A DNA stretch of 5,154 nt, taken from the NCBI GenBank assembly GCA_025352915.1, contig JANXSA010000663.1, positions 1 to 5,154 on the forward strand, written 5' to 3'. The translations under genes were made by a program, and so were the position numbers. Below, in pieces: positions 1-5,154 of this stretch (its first letter is position 1; every line of letters begins with the position of its first letter). The stretch comes from Rhodospirillales bacterium. Its GTDB lineage: Bacteria > Pseudomonadota > Alphaproteobacteria > Acetobacterales > Acetobacteraceae. The notes beneath the pieces are model-generated. The model was not told the origin of the DNA, made no database searches, and was given only the letters and a program-made list of their open reading frames with translations.

Positions 1-1229
1 GCCGCGGCCTGCTCGGGCGCGTGGTCGATGGCCTCGGCGCCCCGATCGACGGCAAGGGTCCGATCGTCGGCGAAAGCAAGCTGGTCGAGGTCAAGGCGCC
101 CGGCATCATCCCGCGCAAATCGGTGCACGAGCCGATGCAGACCGGCATCAAGGCGATCGACTCTTTGATCCCGATCGGCCGTGGCCAGCGCGAACTGATC
201 ATCGGCGACCGTCAAACGGGCAAGACCGCGGTGATCATCGACACGATCCTCAACCAGAAGGGGATCAACGCCGGCACCGATGAGAGCAAGAAACTCTATT
301 GCATCTATGTCGCGATCGGCCAGAAGCGTTCGACTGTGGCCCAGCTGGTGCGCACGCTGGAAGAGAACGGCGCGATGGAATACTCCATCGTTGTTGCTGC
401 GACGGCCTCGGACCCCGCGCCGACGCAGTTCCTCGCACCATATACCGGCTGCACCATGGGCGAGTATTTCCGCGATAACGGCATGCACGCGGTCATCTTC
501 TACGACGATCTGTCCAAGCAGGCCGTCGCATATCGCCAGATGTCGCTGTTGCTGCGCCGCCCGCCGGGCCGCGAGGCCTATCCGGGCGATGTGTTCTATC
601 TGCATTCGCGCCTGCTCGAACGCGCCGCGAAGATGAACGACAGCCTCGGCTCGGGTTCGCTCACCGCGCTGCCGGTCATCGAGACCCAGGCCGGCGACGT
701 TTCCGCCTATATCCCGACCAACGTGATTTCGATCACTGACGGCCAGATCTTCCTGGAGACCGAGCTGTTCTTCAAGGGCATCCGCCCGGCGGTGAATGTC
801 GGCATCTCGGTGTCGCGCGTCGGCTCGGCCGCCCAGATCAAGGCGATGAAGCAGGTCGCCGGGCGTATTAAGCTCGAACTCGCGCAGTACCGCGAGATGG
901 CCGCCTTCGCGCAGTTTGCTTCCGATCTCGACGCCTCGACCCAGCAACTGCTGGCGCGCGGCGCCCGCCTGACCGAGTTGCTGAAGCAGCCGCAGTTCAA
1001 GCCGGTGCCGGTCGAGGAGCAGGTCATCGGCCTGTTCGCCGGCGTGCGCGGCTATCTCGACAAAATTGAGGTGGGCAAGATCGGCCGCTTCGAGGCGCAG
1101 TTGCTGGCCGATATCAAGGCGCGCGAGCCGGCGATCATCAACGCCATTCGCAGCGATCGCGAGATCAAGCCGGATGTCGAGAAGCAACTGATCGCGTTCC
1201 TCGACGGCTTCACCAAGTCATTCGCCTGA
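1..1229 (+). CDS. atpA: F1 ATP synthase subunit alpha (5' truncated by window edge)
   Basis: This is the non-catalytic nucleotide-binding subunit of the F1 head, on the cytoplasmic face of the inner membrane. The reading frame is already open at the window edge: the first whole codon is at base 3 and reads [10 protein letters not shown], a conserved alpha-subunit stretch. The GTG at 21 is therefore an internal valine, not a start. About 408 residues are visible of the usual ~510; the missing ~100 are the N-terminal beta-barrel. The Walker A motif GDRQTGKT lies at 204-227. The segment [10 protein letters not shown] carries the conserved arginine finger (codon 816-818) that reaches into the beta catalytic site. 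The C-terminal helical domain is complete and ends in FTKSFA. The sequence is alphaproteobacterial in style (for example [17 protein letters not shown]). atpG follows after 32 nt. Identification is certain. Confidence 0.98.
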   Translation, partial: RGLLGRVVDGLGAPIDGKGPIVGESKLVEVKAPGIIPRKSVHEPMQTGIKAIDSLIPIGRGQRELIIGDRQTGKTAVIIDTILNQKGINAGTDESKKLYCIYVAIGQKRSTVAQLVRTLEENGAMEYSIVVAATASDPAPTQFLAPYTGCTMGEYFRDNGMHAVIFYDDLSKQAVAYRQMSLLLRRPPGREAYPGDVFYLHSRLLERAAKMNDSLGSGSLTALPVIETQAGDVSAYIPTNVISITDGQIFLETELFFKGIRPAVNVGISVSRVGSAAQIKAMKQVAGRIKLELAQYREMAAFAQFASDLDASTQQLLARGARLTELLKQPQFKPVPVEEQVIGLFAGVRGYLDKIEVGKIGRFEAQLLADIKAREPAIINAIRSDREIKPDVEKQLIAFLDGFTKSFA

Positions 1230-1242
1230 CCCCAGCGATCCC

Positions 1243-1249
1243 AGGGGGG
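1243..1249 (+). promoter_or_regulatory. Probable ribosome binding site of atpG
   Basis: AGGGGGG lies 12 nt before the atpG ATG, in the 32-nt gap after atpA. It is more G-rich than a standard Shine-Dalgarno sequence and the spacing is somewhat long. It is nevertheless the only purine-rich block in the gap, and it supports the ATG at 1262. Confidence 0.5.
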
Positions 1250-1261
1250 TAGCACCGCGCC

Positions 1262-2140
1262 ATGGCGACCTTGAAGGACCTGCGGGTCCGCATCACCAGC
1301 GTCAAGTCGACGCAGAAGATCACCTCGGCCATGAAGATGGTCGCGGCCTCGAAGCTGCGCCGCGCCCAGACCCAGGCCGAGGCGGCCCGCCCCTACGCCC
1401 AGCGCATGGAGCGGATGCTGGCCTCGCTCGGCGCCTCGGTGGTCGGTTCGCCGACGGCACCGAAGTTGCTGGTGGGGACCGGGGCGGACAAGGTGCACCT
1501 GTTGGTCCCGGTCACCGCCGATCGCGGCCTGGCTGGCGCGTTCAACTCCAATATCGGCCGCATGACCCGCAACCTGGCCCGCCGGCTGGAGAGCGAGGGC
1601 AAGACGGTCAAGATTTTCGCGGTTGGCCGCAAGGGGCGCGACTATCTGAAGCGCGAGATGGCCAGCCGTATCATCGGCGACATCTCCTATGCCGGCCGCA
1701 AAAGCATCGCCTTCGCCGACGCGCAGGATATCGCCGGCCGCATCACCGCCATGCTGGACGACGACGCCTTCGACGTCTGCACCGTGGTCTATAACCGTTT
1801 CCAGTCGGTTATCGCCCAGGTGCCGACCGAGATGCGGCTGATCCCGGCCCCGCTACCCGCCGCCGGCGCCGTGGCACAAGGCGGCGCGATCTACGAATAC
1901 GAGCCGGACGAGGAAACCCTGCTGGCGCAGCTGCTGCCGCAGAACCTCGCCATTCAGATCTATCGCGCCCTGCTGGAAAGTGCCGCCGGCGAACACGGCT
2001 CGCGCATGACCGCCATGGACAACGCCACCCGCAACGCGGGCGACATGATCAAGCGGCTGTCGCAGACCTATAACCGGGCCCGCCAGGCCAACATCACCAA
2101 AGAGCTCATCGAGATCATTTCCGGCGCCGAAGCCCTCTAG
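1262..2140 (+). CDS. atpG: F1 ATP synthase subunit gamma
   Basis: This is the central rotor shaft of F1: its coiled coil turns inside the alpha3beta3 head and couples c-ring rotation to catalysis. The protein has 292 residues, normal for alphaproteobacterial gamma. Both conserved ends that form the coiled coil are present: the N-terminal helix (residues 2-55, with [14 protein letters not shown] at 22-35) and the C-terminal helix (about 220-288, with [15 protein letters not shown] at 245-259 and NITKELIEI at 277-285). The central Rossmann-like part carries [12 protein letters not shown] (87-98). The ATG is preceded by a G-rich ribosome binding site, and the N-terminus [11 protein letters not shown] aligns with family starts. 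It sits between atpA (32-nt gap) and atpD (44-nt gap), surely in one transcript. No damage is visible. Confidence 0.98.
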   Translation: MATLKDLRVRITSVKSTQKITSAMKMVAASKLRRAQTQAEAARPYAQRMERMLASLGASVVGSPTAPKLLVGTGADKVHLLVPVTADRGLAGAFNSNIGRMTRNLARRLESEGKTVKIFAVGRKGRDYLKREMASRIIGDISYAGRKSIAFADAQDIAGRITAMLDDDAFDVCTVVYNRFQSVIAQVPTEMRLIPAPLPAAGAVAQGGAIYEYEPDEETLLAQLLPQNLAIQIYRALLESAAGEHGSRMTAMDNATRNAGDMIKRLSQTYNRARQANITKELIEIISGAEAL

Positions 2141-2157
2141 TCGCCGCCTTCGGGTAG

Positions 2158-3618
<1,461 letters not shown>

Positions 3619-3634
3619 CGCAGGACCAGGCACC

Positions 3635-3892
3635 ATGCCCATCGATCTGGAAATCGTCAGCCCGGAAAAGCTGCTGCTGTCCCGCCCCGTGGACATGGTG
3701 GTCATCCCGGCCGCCGAGGGCGAAATGGGTGTGTTGCCGCAGCACGCGCCGATGATCGTGCTGCTGCAGGAAGGGGTGATCCGCCTGTACGAAGGCGGCC
3801 GTGTGACCGAAAGCCTCCAGGTCTCCGGCGGCTTTGCCGAGGTCACGCCAACCCGGGTCACCGTACTGGCGGACACCGCCACCCCGGTCTGA
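3635..3892 (+). CDS. atpC: F1 ATP synthase subunit epsilon, short form without the C-terminal helical domain
   Basis: Epsilon is part of the rotor stalk: its N-terminal beta-sandwich binds gamma and the c-ring. Family hallmarks are clear: LEIVSPEKLLLSRPVDMVVIP near the start, EGEMGVLPQHAPM at 28-40 and SGGFAEVTPTRVTVLAD at 64-80. The protein stops at residue 85, right after the beta-sandwich, whereas most bacterial epsilons run to about 130-140 residues with two C-terminal helices that can inhibit ATPase activity. Reading on in the other two frames past 3892 gives no epsilon-like helix, and the next gene starts 11 nt later, so this looks like a natural short form and not a frameshift. Short epsilons are known, for example in Chlorobium. 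A purine-rich AGGA at 3622-3625 or the AGG at 3628-3630 is the likely ribosome binding site. Confidence 0.95.
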   Translation: MPIDLEIVSPEKLLLSRPVDMVVIPAAEGEMGVLPQHAPMIVLLQEGVIRLYEGGRVTESLQVSGGFAEVTPTRVTVLADTATPV

Positions 3893-3903
3893 TCCCCTCG
3901 GCG

Positions 3904-4896
3904 ATGCATCTTTCCCGCAGGGGGGCCTTGGCGGGCGGCACGGCATTGCTGGCCGCCCGACCTGCTTACGCGGCGGATTACGACCCCACCACCCCTGGCC
4001 CGCAATCCCGCACCGCTGATCACCATTACGACCGCGTGGTCCATGACGCCGCACGCCAGCGCGACATCCCCGTCCAGATCCGCCATTCCGCCCGCCGTAT
4101 GGGCATGCCGGTCATCCTGTTCAGCCATGGCCTCGGTGGCAGCCGCCACGGATCGGAATACCTCGAACGCTGGTGGACGGCGCGCGGCTACGTCACCGTC
4201 TTCCTCCAGCATCCCGGCTCGGACGACGCCGTCTGGCGCAACACCCCGCCCGGCGAACGAATGGCTGCCCTGCGCGCGGCCGCCACCCCGGCCCAGCTCT
4301 ACCAGCGCATGCGCGACGTCGTCGCCGTGCTGGATGCCCTCGCCCTCTGGCAGGCCGCCGACACCCCCCGCCCCCTCACCGCCACCATGGACCTCGGCCG
4401 CATCGGCCTGGCCGGCCATTCCTTCGGCGCCCTGACCACCCAGGCGGTTGCCGGCCAGCGCGTCCCCCCGATCTTCCCCGGCGCCTGGCCCGAGCCGCGC
4501 ATCAAGGCCGCCCTGATCCTCAGCCCCAGCAGCCCCGCCTTCGCCGCCGCGGCCGACGCCTTTGGCGCAGTCTCCATCCCCTGGATGCTGATGACCGGCA
4601 CCCACGACAACTCGTTCCTCGGGCAAAAAACCGACCGTCTTGCGGTCTACCCCGCCCTGCCCCCTGGCCAGAAATACGAACTGGTCCTGGACCAGGCCGA
4701 ACACGCGGCCTTCGGCGATGCCGCACTGCCCGGCGACCGCCTGCCGCGCAACCCCAACCACCACCGCGCCATCGAATCCCTCAGCGCCGCCTTCTGGGAC
4801 AGCACAATCGGCCGAAGCCCCGCCGCCACCGCCTGGCTCGACAGCGATTTGGCCCGCGACGTGCTGGGGCCAGCCGATCGCTGGCAGCGAAAGTAG
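3904..4896 (+). CDS. Predicted Tat-exported alpha/beta hydrolase (dienelactone hydrolase / PAF-acetylhydrolase-like)
   Basis: This is a 330-residue serine hydrolase of the alpha/beta fold. The N-terminus looks like a twin-arginine signal: SRR at 4-6, a mildly hydrophobic stretch GALAGGTALLAA, and a likely signal-peptidase site after AYA at residue 23, so the enzyme is probably periplasmic. The oxyanion segment FSHGLGGS is at 73-80. The nucleophile elbow GHSFG has Ser173, the acid is probably Asp235 in GTHDNS, and the base His267 in AEHAAF. The motif spacing suits the predicted dienelactone hydrolase/PAF-acetylhydrolase group (COG4188-like, from memory). The substrate cannot be told from the sequence; an ester is likely. 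The start is 11 nt after the atpC stop with no clear ribosome binding site, which suggests translational coupling to atpC. Codons are visibly richer in CCC and GCC than in the atp genes. Confidence 0.85.
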   Translation: MHLSRRGALAGGTALLAARPAYAADYDPTTPGPQSRTADHHYDRVVHDAARQRDIPVQIRHSARRMGMPVILFSHGLGGSRHGSEYLERWWTARGYVTVFLQHPGSDDAVWRNTPPGERMAALRAAATPAQLYQRMRDVVAVLDALALWQAADTPRPLTATMDLGRIGLAGHSFGALTTQAVAGQRVPPIFPGAWPEPRIKAALILSPSSPAFAAAADAFGAVSIPWMLMTGTHDNSFLGQKTDRLAVYPALPPGQKYELVLDQAEHAAFGDAALPGDRLPRNPNHHRAIESLSAAFWDSTIGRSPAATAWLDSDLARDVLGPADRWQRK

Positions 4897-5025
4897 GGAA
4901 GACCAGGGCTCTGCGCTGGGGCCTGGAGCCTCCTATACCGAACATGCGTTTGACTCGCGCGGCGGGCTCACGAGCGCCATCAGGTGCGGATAATCCGGTC
5001 GTCCACGGCGCTCATACCAACCCGC
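4897..5025. other. Non-coding junction between the hydrolase gene and the insertion sequence
   Basis: These 129 bases hold no gene I can support. They contain the GC-rich inverted repeats at 4903-4933, an 11-base palindrome CGGATAATCCG at 4987-4997, and a 7-base inverted pair GAGCGCC (4972-4978) / GGCGCTC (5007-5013) that encloses the palindrome. Two similar ATACC-containing segments start at 4935 and 5014. The density of small repeats next to a transposase suggests insertion-sequence debris. Confidence 0.6.
4903..4933 (+). terminator. GC-rich inverted repeats just after the hydrolase stop; possible terminator or family-specific intergenic repeat
   Basis: Seven bases after the TAG is a stretch that can fold in several exclusive ways. 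A small hairpin at 4903-4919 pairs CCAG with CTGG (plus GC/GC inside one mismatch) around a TCT loop. CCAGG (4903-4907) can instead pair with CCTGG (4922-4926), or GGCTC (4907-4911) with GAGCC (4926-4930). There is no following T-tract, so it is not a textbook intrinsic terminator. The CCAGGGCTCTGC wording resembles intergenic repeats I recall from Acetobacteraceae genomes. Confidence 0.35.
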
Positions 5026-5154
5026 TCAAAGACTGACACATGCCCACTCCCGTGTTGCGATGGAACGGATGCGGCCTGGATCGGCGATGAGGAAGCGCCA
5101 TGCGGTGGCGCAGGCTTGGACGATGTCTTCGTAGGTTGGCCAGACGTGGTGGCT
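5017..5154 (-). mobile_element. Partial IS630-family insertion sequence (right part outside window)
   Basis: The end of a transposase gene runs in from the right edge, with its stop at 5026-5028. IS630-family elements insert at TA and duplicate it. The nearest TA beyond the stop is at 5015-5016 (in CTCATACCAAC), so I place the outer edge just inside it, at about 5017. The terminal inverted repeat cannot be confirmed, because the other end lies outside the window. The identity of the family comes from the transposase; the boundary is inference. Confidence 0.5.
5026..5154 (-). CDS. IS630-family transposase, C-terminal 42 residues (5' part outside window)
   Basis: On the minus strand the frame is open from the window edge and ends at TGA (5026-5028), giving 42 residues. 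The reading VWPTYEDIVQACATAWRFL, followed by ADPGRIRSIATREWA, matches the typical C-terminal end of IS630-family DDE transposases, where VW-TY-DI, AW and RIRSI-TREWA recur. These enzymes cut and paste the element into TA sites. The catalytic DDE residues and the N-terminal helix-turn-helix would lie to the right, outside the window, so it is not possible to say whether the gene is intact. The last residues (ACVSL) differ from the common AHVGQ-like ending, which may be normal variation. The gene is convergent with the ATP synthase operon and does not disrupt it. Confidence 0.8.
   Translation of the reverse strand, partial: SHHVWPTYEDIVQACATAWRFLIADPGRIRSIATREWACVSL

Noticed and set aside
21..23. 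GTG as a start codon of atpA
   Set aside because: The frame is open upstream to the window edge and reads the conserved [10 protein letters not shown], so this is an internal valine of a truncated gene.
1230..1261. Internal promoter between atpA and atpG
   Set aside because: The gap is 32 nt and holds only a G-rich ribosome binding site; no -35/-10-like pair is visible.
1052..1498. 148-codon minus-strand frame across the atpA-atpG junction
   Set aside because: It is antisense to two conserved genes, has low-complexity composition and no recognisable domain.
3890..3960. Frameshift in atpC hiding a normal C-terminal domain
   Set aside because: Neither alternative frame after the stop gives an alanine/glutamate-rich helical epsilon tail. 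One frame is the hydrolase and the other is proline/glycine-rich, so a natural short form is preferred.
4625..4630. Run of six A in the hydrolase gene as a possible slippage or frameshift site
   Set aside because: The frame continues past it with the His267 region and a plausible C-terminus, so there is no sign that slippage occurs or is needed.
4173..5036. 287-codon plus-strand frame overlapping the hydrolase and the junction
   Set aside because: Its product is dominated by R, P, H and G, typical of an out-of-frame reading of GC-rich DNA. The overlapping hydrolase frame has a full catalytic triad and signal peptide.

Overview
This window is the distal part of an F1 ATP synthase operon from a GC-rich alphaproteobacterium. 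It is followed by an exported alpha/beta hydrolase gene and the edge of an insertion sequence. The gene order atpA-atpG-atpD-atpC, with the F0 genes not next to it, is the usual alphaproteobacterial F1 layout (atpH would lie just upstream). The alpha and beta subunit sequences look alphaproteobacterial. A GC-rich intergenic motif resembling repeats I recall from Acetobacteraceae hints at Rhodospirillales/Acetobacterales. That placement is inference and needs a phylogeny.

Layout: 1-1229 (+) is the 3' four-fifths of atpA, cut by the window edge. 1262-2140 (+) is atpG, 2185-3618 (+) atpD and 3635-3892 (+) atpC. 3904-4896 (+) is an alpha/beta hydrolase with a Tat-type signal peptide, starting only 11 nt after the atpC stop. 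4897-5025 is non-coding and holds GC-rich inverted repeats, a possible terminator and repeat debris. 5026-5154 (-) is the last 42 codons of an IS630-family transposase, convergent with the operon.

How the genes work together: alpha and beta form the hexameric catalytic head, gamma is the rotor shaft inside it, and epsilon sits at the foot of gamma on the c-ring. All catalytic signatures visible in alpha, beta and gamma are intact. Epsilon is unusual: at 85 residues it is only the N-terminal beta-sandwich, without the C-terminal helices that inhibit ATP hydrolysis in many bacteria. No other frame supplies the missing part, so it does not look like a sequencing frameshift. The hydrolase has a complete Ser-Asp-His triad. 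Its closeness to atpC suggests co-transcription, but not a role in ATP synthesis.

I do not see a clear new biological system here. The points most worth a second look are the short epsilon, the Tat-exported hydrolase appended to the ATP synthase operon, and the IS/repeat junction at the right edge.
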